From contig JAMXBD010001109.1 in assembly GCA_024138025.1 (NCBI GenBank), forward strand, positions 372,001 to 436,000: 64,000 nucleotides of DNA. The letters run 5' to 3'. Both the position numbers and the translations under genes were made by a program. The notes beneath the pieces are model-generated. The model saw only the letters and a list, made by a program, of their open reading frames with translations, ran no database searches and was not told the DNA's origin. The stretch comes from Combretum micranthum (lineage: Eukaryota > Streptophyta > Magnoliopsida > Myrtales > Combretaceae). Shown here one piece after another: positions 24,079 to 40,966 of this stretch (position 1 is the first letter of the stretch; each line of letters begins with the position of its first letter).

Positions 24079-24640
24079 TGTTGATGGTCCAATCTTAACC
24101 TTGGGCCTACCTAAGTCGAATCTTTCGCCTTATTAGGTTGAGCTAAAAGATAACTTTAGGTCTCGTTGGTGAACTTTCCTTCTTACTGACCCAAGCATAA
24201 TAACTAGATGGCTTCGAGACACTTCTACTCAAATATACTAGAACTCAATCGGGATCAATCCTCATAACATGGTATCCGACACCACACAATCACCCACTTG
24301 CCTATTTCGGATATAATCGTCAGGACAACCAGCCACTTATCTACTCTCTCACGATGAAAAAAATTGCTAAGCCAACCATCCACTCACCCATGATGACAAA
24401 ATCGCCAAGTCAATTGCTTATAAATCCACCCTCGATCAAGGTAATGTTATATAAAAACCATCTTCTCTAATTTATCATGCAGGCTTTCTATAGCAAATAC
24501 TAACTTAAGTATCGAAGTGGACATGTCGGATCCATGCCCGGCGTACAACTAACGAATTTTTCGTTTTGCAAATCTACTTATATTGTATCATAAGTCCAAT
24601 ATCAACTAATCTAGCTCCTGCTGGATTCGAGCAAGCGACA
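24079..24640 (+). repeat. Probable 3' LTR of the old Tat element
   Basis: It begins TGTTGATGGTCC right after a purine tract and can be closed at GCAAGCGACA (TG...CA, 562 bp). It carries a TATA box (TATAAAT, about 24419) followed by an AACTTAAGTATCGAAGTGG block like those in the R/U5 part of Tat LTRs. No second copy was found upstream, so the right edge rests on the CA end alone. Confidence 0.55.
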
Positions 24641-25080
24641 TTATTTAAATTACTTGCTTGATAAAATTATAATATTAAAATGATTGAAAATATGACTATA
24701 TATATTTATATATGCCATATTATAAAATTAAATGCTTGAAAATTACCTTACGTATATCTATTTTATTTTATTTTGTAAAATTATATAAAATAGTTAAATC
24801 AAAATTTGAAATAGAAATTGATAAAATATAAGACTAGACACGGAGCATACAAATAGGGAAAAAAACAATCAATCAAATTAAATTAAGTAATGTATTGTAA
24901 TGGTTTTGAACACTGAACATGTCACATTGACTTGATATTTTTATTATTATATTAATTAATCAACGGGCGGCCTAGAAGAATTTTCAGAGGAATAAGAACA
25001 ATCAATTTTCGATTCCGATTTTAGGCTTCGCGTTCGATTTCGATTTTGATTTCAGTTGAAATTCCCTCACTTTTTCGTGA
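24641..25080. other. Intergenic DNA upstream of the ARF gene
   Basis: AT-rich. Presumed to hold the promoter of the ARF gene. No TATA box or motif was assigned with confidence. Confidence 0.4.
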
Positions 25081-25229
25081 TTTCCAGAAAGAAAGTAGCG
25101 GAAAGAACACGCCAACCAACTTCTTTTTTGTGCTTGTGGTTTTGTTTTGATTGTGGAGGAAGGAACCCTAGTTTCCGATTCAGAATCAATTAATTAGTAT
25201 TGATTGGTAATTTTGTATTAAGATAAGCT
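25081..25229 (+). promoter_or_regulatory. Presumed 5' untranslated leader of the ARF gene
   Basis: Pyrimidine-rich and GAAAGAA-type text, including AACCCTAG near 25164, directly precedes the ATG. This resembles plant 5' leaders. The transcription start was not determined. Confidence 0.35.
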
Positions 25230-31171
<5,942 letters not shown>

Positions 31172-32723
31172 TTCTCTTAATTGATTAGTCATAGCTTTTT
31201 CCGTGGTAACAGCCAAGAGAAGAGATGGTTCCATCCACTGTTTGGAGATTGAGAAGTAGATAGCTGACCTTCTCCCCTGCTAGGCGTGAAGTGGACATCA
31301 AAAAGCAAAGAAATTTAACTTGAAGTTCTTTGGGTTGTGTCTGCTTTAATCATGTCTAGTAAGCATTTCCTCGCACATTGCATTGCTCAGAATGCGACTC
31401 AATCACTGTATATATTGGTATTCTCATTAACTAATGATGTTTTGCTGTAATAGAACTAGTCTTGATCTTGAAGCATATTGATGCCTGATGGAGTGTATAT
31501 CTTGTATAGAGATTCTCCCTCTCTCTCTCGCTCTCTCTCTCTCACTCTCAATCTCGATCTCGATCTCTCGGTTCGATCTGTCTATTAAAAGTTAGGATAA
31601 TTTTCAGATAACGAAATCAAAAGTTGAGATTTCCGAATATGCAATAGAGGCGGCCTGACTTTTATACGGTGCTATTCATTAGCGTAGATTTTTCGGCGTC
31701 TCTTGAAGCTTTGTTGGTTTCTGGGGCTCAAGGTGGCATATATAAGCTTGTATTAAACAACTGGACCATTGTAGACTTTCAAAGAGGTTTAGACAATTCA
31801 TTGTTACCAATTTAAGGACCAATCCCAATTCCCAGCTAGTTGAAATCTTCTGAGTAGATGGGAGGAAATAATTTGAAGCTGAATCCTAAGCTACAGCTGA
31901 CTGTCAACTTTTGTCTAGGACTGATGGCTTAAGGTAGAGGCAGGTTCCTCCAGCTCATGTGAACAGGATTGCAATTATTAAAGAATATAATAGGAAAAGC
32001 AGTAATTTTTTATTTTACATGATTAATTTTTGAACTGATATTTATTAATAAATTAAAAATATATCTAAAGGATGGTAATGTTCTCTTGTCTTGGTGCATG
32101 ACTTGACTTGACTATAAGGAAATATCTAGATTGTATTGAAAATAAAAATGTACAATTCTGTTTTTTTATTATAAGATGGGAATGCAATATTTTATGCAAT
32201 AGCAATAGCAATAGCAAATCGTAATATAGCTATTTCTTAAGTCTTATATAAAGTCGTAATACAACGGAGTTAGCTGAACATGGTCTGGGTTTGAGAAACT
32301 TACTACAACAAATAAGACGTGTTTAGATTTTGAGGACCTTTCAGGAGCATTTGTTTGGCATGTAGCAATTATCTTCATTGTTGAAAAAGCACCCTTCTAA
32401 GCTTTAATTTAGCATGCACATTGGTAGTTGGAAGTGTTTAAGAGATGATTAATTTACAATGAAATATCTAAGGGGTGTCTCCCAACACTTGTTAAGAAGT
32501 CAAATAAAAATTTTTCATATTTTTATATAGTTATATTTTTTGGTAAAATGTATATTAAATGTTAGAGTATAATTTTTTTTCCTTATGATCCCCAACAGGT
32601 GTTTGGATTATTGGTTGCCGAGCTTTTAGTAAAAATATGCTTATATTTTATGTGATTGAAGGAAACATCTGGGAACTAAGGAATAATAAATAGATATATA
32701 TTTTGAAAGATCGTTGGCATCAA
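31172..32723. other. 3' flank of ARF gene and intergenic DNA
   Basis: The first few hundred bases are presumably the ARF 3' untranslated region. A CT-rich microsatellite lies at 31514-31570. The remainder is AT-rich with no gene recognised, apart from a short CAATAG trinucleotide-like run near 32196-32216. Confidence 0.5.
31514..31570 (+). repeat. CT-rich microsatellite
   Basis: An imperfect (CT)n run with interspersed CG and CA, passing into TCGATC repeats. It lies about 340 bp past the ARF stop codon. Confidence 0.9.
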
Positions 32724-32797
32724 GCTCTCGTAGCTCAGTTGGTTAGAGCACCCGTTTAGTAAGCGGGAGGTCTTGAGTTCGACTCTCAACGAGAGCA
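32724..32797 (+). tRNA. tRNA-Thr, anticodon AGT
   Basis: The cloverleaf folds fully. Acceptor stem GCTCTCG pairs with CGAGAGC, the D arm is GCTC...GAGC, and the anticodon stem CCCGT/GCGGG holds the loop TTAGTAA with anticodon AGT (Thr, codon ACU). The T arm is TTGAG/CTCAA with loop TTCGACT, and the discriminator is A. No intron. 74 nt without CCA, as in nuclear tRNA genes. The internal A box (TAGCTCAGTTGG) and B box (GTTCGACTC) are intact, so it should be transcribed by RNA polymerase III. The first long T run is about 30 nt downstream (32827-32834). Confidence 0.97.
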
Positions 32798-32826
32798 GTC
32801 CAATTTGATTGATCTATTCCTCTCTC

Positions 32827-32834
32827 TTTTTTTT
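32827..32834 (+). terminator. Candidate RNA polymerase III terminator
   Basis: The run of eight T residues is the first stretch of four or more T after the tRNA-Thr gene. It lies about 30 nt from the mature 3' end, which implies a longer than usual trailer. Confidence 0.55.
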
Positions 32835-34380
32835 CCCCTTCTGATCCTGGTTTTTCCCAATATCAACATGGGTGGTTGCGAAGTCAACATTAAAATAGGA
32901 AGCGAATACACATTACTCAAGAAAGTGAATCTCTCTCATGCCACGATTGTGCAATGGAATTTACCTAATGCGAGTTGTTAGACCTAATATTTTTATAAGA
33001 AACTACTTTCAAATGACAATAATGATAAAAAAATATATATATATATATATATATATTATAAACTTATAGTTTATACTTAATAATGATGGTTAACCACAAT
33101 GGAAAATGTCACGAGAAATATAAAAATGATTTCAGATTTAATAGGAGAAAACATCATTTTTCCCATTGTCTCTTTTGCATTTTCTCCAGCCATTTATCAC
33201 TGCATTGCAACCATTTCCGACTTCCATAATTACTTATTACTACAGATCATTAAAACAGAAAGTTTTGAAACTACTGTACTTATTGGATAACTATAAAGGC
33301 TCCATTACAAAAACATAAAAAAAAAAAAAAAAGTTAAAAGAATATGTTGTAATTAATACTTAATAGTAATGGTTAACCATCACGAAAATATATAGAATAT
33401 GATTTTCCGTTTTAGACTTTTAGTAGGACAAAACATCATTTGATAAGGCTCAGTTACAAAATCACCTGAACGAAGCCGAAAAGGAGTAATCCGCAAAACA
33501 AAACACGCATGCATGAACAAACCCTTGCGTAATCTATGTAGCTCTATTGAAGCATAAAAATGGTTTAGAATATTTTTCTTGATTATATGCATAAAAATAC
33601 ACTCGAGATGTGATTTATATTTACCTAACCTTCTTTTTACGCTCTTGGAAGTATTTGGTAACTGATTTTGCTGTGTCTCAACTCTATCCAAGTTAGCCAT
33701 GTTGAGCTTTCAATGGAGAGAAATCTCAAATGATGCTCACCTCTCTGGACAAAAAAACATGAAAATCTGTTCGACAAAGTCCTTAATATTTGGCTCAACT
33801 AGCTTACAATCTTAATCAAAATTTGACATAAGTTGTTTCATTCCTTTTTTTTTTTTTAATAAATCAATCTTAATCGAGTTGAATTAAAACTTATAATACC
33901 ACTTTAAGCCGAGTTTGAAATTCTAAGCTCAAGCAAGCTCAAACCTTGAAATCTCGAATCCAACTTGAATTTAAGCTCAACATTATATTATCTTCAGGTT
34001 CATTACTATATTGTCTCAACTGGGTCCATTTAGCGCCTTAGTTTCAAAATCACTCCTGAATGTATTACATCTTGAAGCTCAACAGGCCTCGCGAGGTTCT
34101 TGGCTATTGATAAGACATTCTTGATTATTCTCCTGCAAACAAATGAATTTTGCGGGGAATCCATTTTAACCACTGACAACATGTAATTTAATTTCAGTTA
34201 TATACATTTCCAACACCTTAAAATGTGAATTGACCAGTGGTACAGATTATAACACCGTTTGCTGACTTCGCCTGTCCTTTTAACACGACCAGCTCACTGA
34301 AAAATTCTAATCTCCTGGATGGGGGTAAAAAACCAAGGAAATGGTAGTTTCATTTTAAGTTGCAAGGTCATAATTCAGTG
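32835..34380. other. Intergenic DNA between the tRNA gene and PPP4R2
   Basis: AT-rich, with a (TA)n run at about 33033-33056. Two loosely similar blocks lie near 33080-33170 and 33355-33440; both contain TGGTTAACCA and AAAACATCATTT. No credible gene was seen. The open frame on the minus strand at 33380-33700 has no recognisable domain. Confidence 0.5.
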
Positions 34381-34790
34381 CAAGACCAAACGGTTTGAAA
34401 GCACCGGAAGAAACAAGAAACTAAAGAACTGTACAATTACAAAGCATGATTTTGTGTAAACAAATGAAAACCCATAACCCTCACCTTTAACCAAATTCCG
34501 CATAAATCGAATGAAGATCGAATATCAGCATGCATAATTTAGAAGACAGTACAATGACCAAAAGCAAATATAAAGAACACTATTGGGTATCCCAGAACGA
34601 AAATTTTGGGTCTAGTTCACCAGTCGCACCGATCCATCCTTGCGAAGACAATACACCATATATAGCTTAACTAGGTGATACAACTGAGTGCCAGCAATGT
34701 CAAGCTGTAACTTCACAAGGCTGTTTTCACAGTTCACCTATGGCGGCTCCTGACCATAAAAGAATAGTACACTGAGAAAAATACAGGAAT
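34380..34790 (-). other. Presumed 3' untranslated region of PPP4R2
   Basis: Sequence just past the stop codon, with no coding potential on either strand. Its extent is a guess because no polyadenylation site was fixed. Confidence 0.35.
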
Positions 34791-37176
34791 CTAGTTGCCA
34801 CTTGCCTGTGATGTTGAATCAGCTTCTGCAACATGAAGGAAACATGAGATTCGATGAGCAGCAGGGGAAGAAACATAGGATAACCAAAAGCTAGGAATTA
34901 CCCTGGTCGGCAGAACTTTCTGTCGGTTCAACTATTTCTCCATAGTCTTCTGCATTGACACCTCCATCCCCATCAGCCTCTTCCAAGTCTGCCATTGTTT
35001 CATCTCTGTCTTCCATCACAGTGTCAACTCCATTTTCCTCTAAATTAGATTGTAACTGATGCTCAGCAGCATTCTCTAAATCATTTGATTCTTTTTCAAC
35101 AAGTTCTTCATGGGGTTCACTTCCGCTTTTCAGCATAGAAGTAACTAACAGATTCTGCATCGTAAAAGAAAGGGGAAATAAGCAGTGTAACATATGCAAC
35201 ACATTCACTACAGAATTTGAGTGTGTGTATTTAAAGAATGTCATCATCTCTTGGCTCTTCTATTTTCTTTTTCACAATACGAATGAGAGGCCTTGGAGAA
35301 TAGTAGTGTCAAACTCGAGTGTGGAAGAAGAAAAATCTCACCAAAAGCATAATAAAAGATAAATCATTAGTCAGCAAGAACAATTATAATCATGCAACTA
35401 TACTGGAGCAGCTGAGTGAGTTTCAAGCCACAAATGGAGATTATAAGAATGTCACAGGTAAGAACCTTTACAGGGCAATTTAGTGGATCCTAGACTGTGC
35501 CTAGCTAATTAGAAAAGCAGATCTATATCCATTGCAACTTTCTTGTTTATTAACACCCTAACAAAATAACATAAGCAGTCTCTTTTACTTCACAGCGGCT
35601 CTTAAAAGAAAGAATAAAATGAAAAAATTTCCATAGTTAATAAGGATTCCATCCTTGGTTGAATGTGTCAATTTTACAACTGCCAAACTCCAATAGCATG
35701 GCTCAACACAACCACGAATCGAAAAATCTATCAACGGTGACAACTGCCATTGTAATTTCAAAAATTCAACACTAATTTGGAAAACTATCTAAAATGGAAG
35801 ACATTAAAAAATCTCTATACCCATGCCAAGCTTCATAAAGCACAACATCCTGAGTAGAGGTTCAACTGCATATGAAATTAGAAACAACAGCAGCGACACA
35901 AAGTTTTTCAGTCAATTGAGTGACTAGCTCCTAGCTTCTAGAGAAAATGACCGAGAACGCACCTTCTCTAGTGCTAATGCAAGCTTTGAGAGTTTTGGAT
36001 ATATGCTTTGTGCAGATAACAGGATCTGCAGAGACAAAAATAACAAGTTTTAATCTAACTGATAGGTAAATAAACAAAATATAAGAAAACATAATAAATT
36101 TATCACCTCGCAGAGCCTCTGAAGGGTAAATGGGGGACCCTCGTCAAAGCTGAGAAGAGCTACAAAGCAGAACCAATAAGTTATTGATTATGCCATCAAC
36201 ATACATATGAATAATATCTTAGGATACATAAAATGTGAGTTCCATTAGAGGAGTTTAATAGCTCAAATGCATACTTTCATCCAATCTTTTCACTAGCTCC
36301 GGAAAAGTCTCCCCAAGAGAGGCACCTTGCTGCTCAGCAGTCATTTTTGCTTCTGGATACTCAGACAGGACCTTCACGGCAAAGTTTTGAAAAGGAAAAA
36401 AGGCAAATCATTAACTAAGCTCCTCAAAGTTTATCATCAAACGATTATTCATACAATTGACAAAAATAAAAAGCTGGCGTACCTCCCCATACCTGCTTCA
36501 GTTTAAACGATAGCATACTCTTCAATCTATCCCATTCGGTCCTGAATCGTAAGGACATAAATTCCACAACATGTAAGTAGATTGTAGAAGAAACCGACAT
36601 GTAGATTTTCAACCTTCGTGACCCAGTTCACAATATGATAATCTAAATGGGTTTATTGTGCAAAAGCTCACAATTATAAACAGAAGCCCATATCCCAATG
36701 CATTTCTAAAGTGTCAAACATTTGGTATGTTAAGCACATTTCATCCTAATCCTTAAACACGGCGGAATCATCGAATGTGAAAACAATTATTATTCATATC
36801 TAAAGGCATTGTGTATTCAGAAAAAAATTATCATTATTTTGATAGAATTAATACAAAAGTTAGTGAATGGATAAATTCAAATATACCAGAAAGTTCCAGT
36901 GGATGCAATAGATTCAATTATTGGTCCGACTTCATCTTCCGTAAAATCATTCTCGGCCGCCATGCATCTGATTTGTAAGTACCACCAAAATATATATATT
37001 AAAAAGAAAGAGCACAAATTTGGGATTACGAGCATATTTCAGTACAAATGCAAAGAAAGTAAAAATTACCCATTATCGGAGGAATCGGCAGGAGCGAGAT
37101 GCTCATCATCCTCGGCTGATTTAGGTTTATTCTGCTCCGAATTCACGGAAGATTTTGCTTCTTCTTCTGTTGACAT
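34791..37176 (-). CDS. PPP4R2: Protein phosphatase 4 regulatory subunit 2-like, eight exons
   Basis: Regulatory subunit of the PP4 Ser/Thr phosphatase, known in other eukaryotes for roles in DNA-damage response and targeting of the catalytic subunit. Coding exons on the minus strand are 37176-37070, 36967-36887, 36541-36493, 36371-36275, 36159-36107, 36025-35963, 35154-34902 and 34825-34791. All borders are GT-AG, totalling 738 nt (245 aa). Family blocks are visible: TEWDRLKSMLSFKLKQ at 64-79, VLSEYPEAKMTAEQQ at 80-94, LLSFDEGPPFTLQRLCEIL at 113-131, and YPKLSKLALALEKNLLVTSM from about 138. The C-terminus is acidic and low-complexity, as usual for the family. The start is the only ATG in frame upstream of the conserved core (MSTEEEAKSSV). 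Reading straight through the last donor would instead end the protein three residues on (GNS), a possible retained-intron form. No break was seen. Confidence 0.93.
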
Positions 37177-38341
37177 CTCCAACGTTAATACAACACCACA
37201 GTGTTATTACTATAAAACAGCAGTGAAGTAGACCGCAGAGACAGCCTCCGAATTGATTTAGAACCCTAACCACATGAACTTGTCCTATGTCAGGTTCTTC
37301 TAACTACAAGCTTTTCTTCCGCACCCCCATTTTAATTTCATTTGTGAAAAATAAATCAATAGATAGCGGTTTTAAAAAATCGGGTGGAAAAAAAAAAAAA
37401 AAAAAAAAAAGAGCCCAAGCTCTCTAAACCCTGATCCATGAATATTCAATTTTTTTAAATAATATTTATGATAATGTGTCATGATTATGTAATTAACAAA
37501 TAATAATACGTTTAAGTATTATTATTAAATAAACATATATACAATAATTATAAATTTTTTAAAATGATAAATGAAAATATGCTTAAAAAAGTAATGAAAT
37601 AACTTATAAATAATATAAACACCGTGTGTTAAGCTACTAGATATAACAAAATATAATTGGTAGTGTATCAAGGTTTATCTCGGCGTGGCCACAACTATGT
37701 TTAATATGTATAAGCATGTGTCAAAAATCAAAATAATATTACCATTATCATGTTGTTGAACGATGTATTTGTAGTGGATTAATTCCTAATGATTACTCAC
37801 GTAGTGGATTTATGGTATTATTCATAGAGGACAACAGTTACCATGGACATAGGTCAGTCCATTGATTAACGTTTGATCATATTGATCATAAGCAATCAAG
37901 AATGATGCTTCGAGTAGCATTATGTTAGGATTCAACTAATCATAGCATTTAGCAATAGATATCCTAAGCTAAGATAATGAGCATCTTTGTAGGACTCTAA
38001 ATTGGCCATATTAGTCGATCCTAAGCCCAAAAGGGCCTACTTGGATAATTGATGGGCTAGAGTGAGTATGGAAAGCTTGTGATTTATATTTGACCATGAA
38101 CATGTATATAATAACTATAAATATAGAAAAACAAAAGAAAAGGATCATGAAAATGAAAATACAAGTAAATAGTCTGTGATGGTTATTCAAAAAGTAAGTA
38201 ATTTGACCATCCACTAAACTACAATAAACCCAATTAAGTTTCAAGGTTTTTTTTTCTCTCCTATATGTGTTTTTAATAATGGTGATGGATGGCTGCTCAA
38301 GACTTAGCAGGTATTGTGTATTGTACAAGATTTTAAGAATG
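37177..38341. other. PPP4R2 5' flank and intergenic DNA
   Basis: Holds the presumed PPP4R2 leader and promoter (about 37177-37330) and a poly-A run at about 37388-37410. The rest is AT-rich with no recognised gene. Confidence 0.45.
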
Positions 38342-38350
38342 ATTAATATA

Positions 38351-38636
38351 GGAAAAAAGCCCTTTTTAGTACCTGAACTTTTACCGAGTGGACAATTAGG
38401 TACCTGAACTTTTAAAAAAATCAATTTTATAGCTTGCCAAACTTTTTGTGCTCCTTCTCATCATCTCACTCTTTTATTATATCTTGAAGTAATGAACACG
38501 TGTTGAGCAATAAATGAGCGAGATAGTGAAAAAGAGTGTCAAAAGTTTGTTTAGGTATAAAATTAGTCTTCTTGAAAATTCAGGTACCTAATTGTCCACT
38601 TGGCCCAAGTTCATATACCAAAATGTGTTTTATTCC
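38351..38636. mobile_element. Mutator-type MITE, 286 bp, with 9-bp target duplication
   Basis: Both ends carry the inverted blocks GGACAATTAGGTACCTGAA (38389 onward, and its complement near 38579-38599). The outer ends read GGAAAAAAGCCC on the left and complement GGAATAAAACAC on the right. Identical 9-bp direct repeats ATTAATATA flank it at 38342-38350 and 38637-38645. A 9-bp duplication with long inverted ends and no coding is the signature of a non-autonomous Mutator-like MITE. It could be mobilised only in trans. Confidence 0.88.
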
Positions 38637-38645
38637 ATTAATATA

Positions 38646-39728
38646 ATTTATCATGAGAAAAGGTAAATCATTTGCTGATAAATAACGATGACGCATTACA
38701 TTTGTGTCACATTGGTATCAATGTAGACAAAATAAGGGGGGTATGTGTTGTGTTTAAAAAAAAAAAATCTAGTATGATGGTCAACTTTGGCACATGAGCT
38801 TCCTAAGGCCAATCAAGCTTAGTTGAAGCTTAAGCCAACCCATTAGGTCTAAATCCAGTCTTATTTGACTCTCTAATGAACAAGACACTTGGGGTAACCC
38901 CTTTGATTTAGCAAGCCAGCCTTCTGAACTGGGCACTCGAAAAAACAAACTTAAGTCATTCAACGCATACTCCCTCAATCTCCATTATCTTATTTCTTGA
39001 TAAAATTAGGACATCACTTCATGGCTTAATGTCCATGAATGTAGTTTCCACTCTCAACTTCCCATTACTTCATGTTCTCCATAAATGCCAACTACTTGAA
39101 TGTGTTTTTGCTCTCACTAATTTTACCAGTCGAACAATTATAAATGTATGTTTTTAATAAAAATCAATTTAACTGTGAAAGCATCGAACAGTATATCGAT
39201 CGTGTAAATATATTTTAGTGGCAGTATTCAAGGTTGTAATCCACAAAAGATGAGGACCAGCTTTCAATTATACTAGTCATATTCATAGTTAAGCAAACTA
39301 GTGGATTTGATTTTGACATCAAATAAAGAAAAAGAAATATAAAACTATTCTACAAAAAACGCAATTTCCAATGCCTAATATTGAATTCAGTTTAAAACCA
39401 AGTGATCAAAAAAAATAATTATGATATTAATTGATACCACAATTACAATTTCCAAATTGATAATGAATTTAAATTATTTTACAATAAAACACCAAGTAAA
39501 AACCTCCCTTTTTTGTCAAAACGAGAAATTACTTTGGATTAACCAATTAATTTTTTCTATTTATAAAAAAGTGGTTAATCGACTAATCATTTTTAACTTT
39601 TTAAACCCTGATTGAATTAAAATCCACATCTTTATGTGATTTTTAATCATAATTAGATATTCATGAATTTGACTAGAGAATAATTTCTCATTTGCGATCC
39701 TAATCCAACAAGCATTCAAAGATCAACT
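38646..39728. other. Intergenic DNA, nothing recognised
   Basis: AT-rich. A poly-A run near 38755-38767 precedes slightly GC-richer text (38781-38980) without a recognisable protein. Confidence 0.45.
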
Positions 39729-40016
39729 CAAAGTACTTGTTCAGTGAAAGAACATTAACTACTTGAATGTAAGCATAAAATCAACTAAAAGCAAATAAAC
39801 ACTAACCAAATAATTTGAAAAATCAACTCAAAACCTTAATAATTACACGAGGGATAAGTTTTAAACAATATTCAAAGTACTTGATCAGTGAAAGAACTTT
39901 AACTACTTGAATGTAAGCATAAAATCAACTAAAAGCAAATAAACACTAACCAAATAATTGGAAAATCAACTCAAAACCTTAATAATTACACGAAGGATAA
40001 GTTTTAAACAATATTC
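39729..40016 (+). repeat. 144-bp tandem duplication
   Basis: 39729-39872 and 39873-40016 are head-to-tail copies, each opening with CAAAGTACTTG and ending AAACAATATT. Differences are few (TTCAG/ATCAG, CATTAAC/CTTTAAC, GAGGG/GAAGG and a one-base indel), so the event is recent. Confidence 0.92.
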
Positions 40017-40280
40017 ATAACATGAAATTGATGAAAAAGAATAGAATCACCATATTTTGGAGATCCCATACTTAAATATAAATACGAATACTGGTGTCCA
40101 CTTTATATCGGTGTGAAATCCAAAAGAAAAACTAAGAAGAAGCTACCATATTATCATCCATCAATTTCTATGGGTTCCATGACGCTTTTTGATTCCGTGC
40201 AATTGATTATGTGCAAAAGTCTTATATCAGGAGTAGGCGGGTCACACTTAGGTCAAGTCATTTAAATAAGACTTGTGTAC

Positions 40281-40966
40281 AAGTGCCACTTACAACCATT
40301 AGATAAGAGGGAAAAAATAATGACCGCCAGATTAGTTATAGGTTGATATATATTTGTCCTATGTCCTTTCAAAAGTTATAGGTTGCCATATGTTGTAGGT
40401 CCTCTTATATGTTCTCGGTTAGTCCGTTTATTCTAAATTCTAGAATGTCCCAAGTCGACATATTTGTCCAAGGTCTTTTCGAAAGTTTTAGGTTTCAATA
40501 TGTTATAGGTCCTCGTAAATGTTCCAGGTTAGTCCATTTGTTATAGGTATCATATCTTCCCATGTTCTGGGTTCAAGAATGTCCCAAGTCGACATATTTG
40601 TCCCAGGTCCCTTTGAAAGTTCTAAGTTGCCACATGATCTCGGTCCTCGTAAATGTTCCAGGTTAGTCCATTTGTTCTAGGTATCTAGATTCAAGAATGT
40701 CCTGGGTTAACATATCTTTCCTATGTCCTTTTGAAAGTTATAGGTTTCCATATGTTATAGATCCTCATAAATGTTCCTAGTTGGTCCATTTGTTATAGGT
40801 ATCAGGTCTTCCTATGTTCATATGGCAACTTATAACTTTTGAAAGGACATTGGACAAATATATCAACCTATAATTTTTGAAAGCACATGGGACAAATATA
40901 TCAACCTATAACTAATCCGGTGGTCCTTATTTTTTCCCTCTTATCCAACGGCTGTAAGTGGCACTT
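40281..40966. repeat. Inverted repeat, arms about 110 and 148 bp
   Basis: The left arm (40281-40391) starts AAGTGCCACTTACAACC and runs through GATAAGAGGGAAAAAATAA and GATTAGTTATAGGTTGATAT. The right arm (40819-40966) is its complement, with one extra internal unit and scattered changes. The roughly 430-bp loop is made of the same CTAGGT-type repeats as the neighbouring array. Flanking 9-mers (CTTGTGTAC and ATGTTCTAG) differ, so no target duplication supports an independent element. Confidence 0.8.

Larger units (their letters stand above)
3430..24640 (+). mobile_element. Old 5'-truncated Ty3/gypsy Tat-clade retrotransposon with nested insertions
   Basis: Plus-strand protease, reverse transcriptase, two RNase H regions and integrase remnants lie in the canonical order. 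They are followed by a 75-bp tandem array, a minus-strand ORF of the kind found downstream of pol in Tat-clade elements, and an LTR-like end at 24079-24640. Two RNase H regions together with a downstream antisense ORF are known Tat-clade traits. The 5' LTR and most of gag were not found, so the left edge is approximate. Joining the pol half to the antisense-ORF half across the segment at 10.5-16.4 kb is inference: they could be two separate Tat copies. The element is dead, with many stops and frameshifts, and it hosts at least three later LTR insertions. Confidence 0.6.

Noticed and set aside
32724..32797. Plastid-derived tRNA insertion
   Set aside because: The AGT anticodon and the A and B boxes match nuclear plant tRNA-Thr, and no plastid flanking sequence is present.
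33380..33700. A 106-codon minus-strand frame between the tRNA and PPP4R2
   Set aside because: No recognisable domain, AT-rich codon use, and no splice or neighbour context. Treated as chance.
38011..38424. A 137-codon minus-strand frame overlapping the MITE
   Set aside because: It runs into the MITE's inverted end and has a low-complexity hydrophobic composition without family match.
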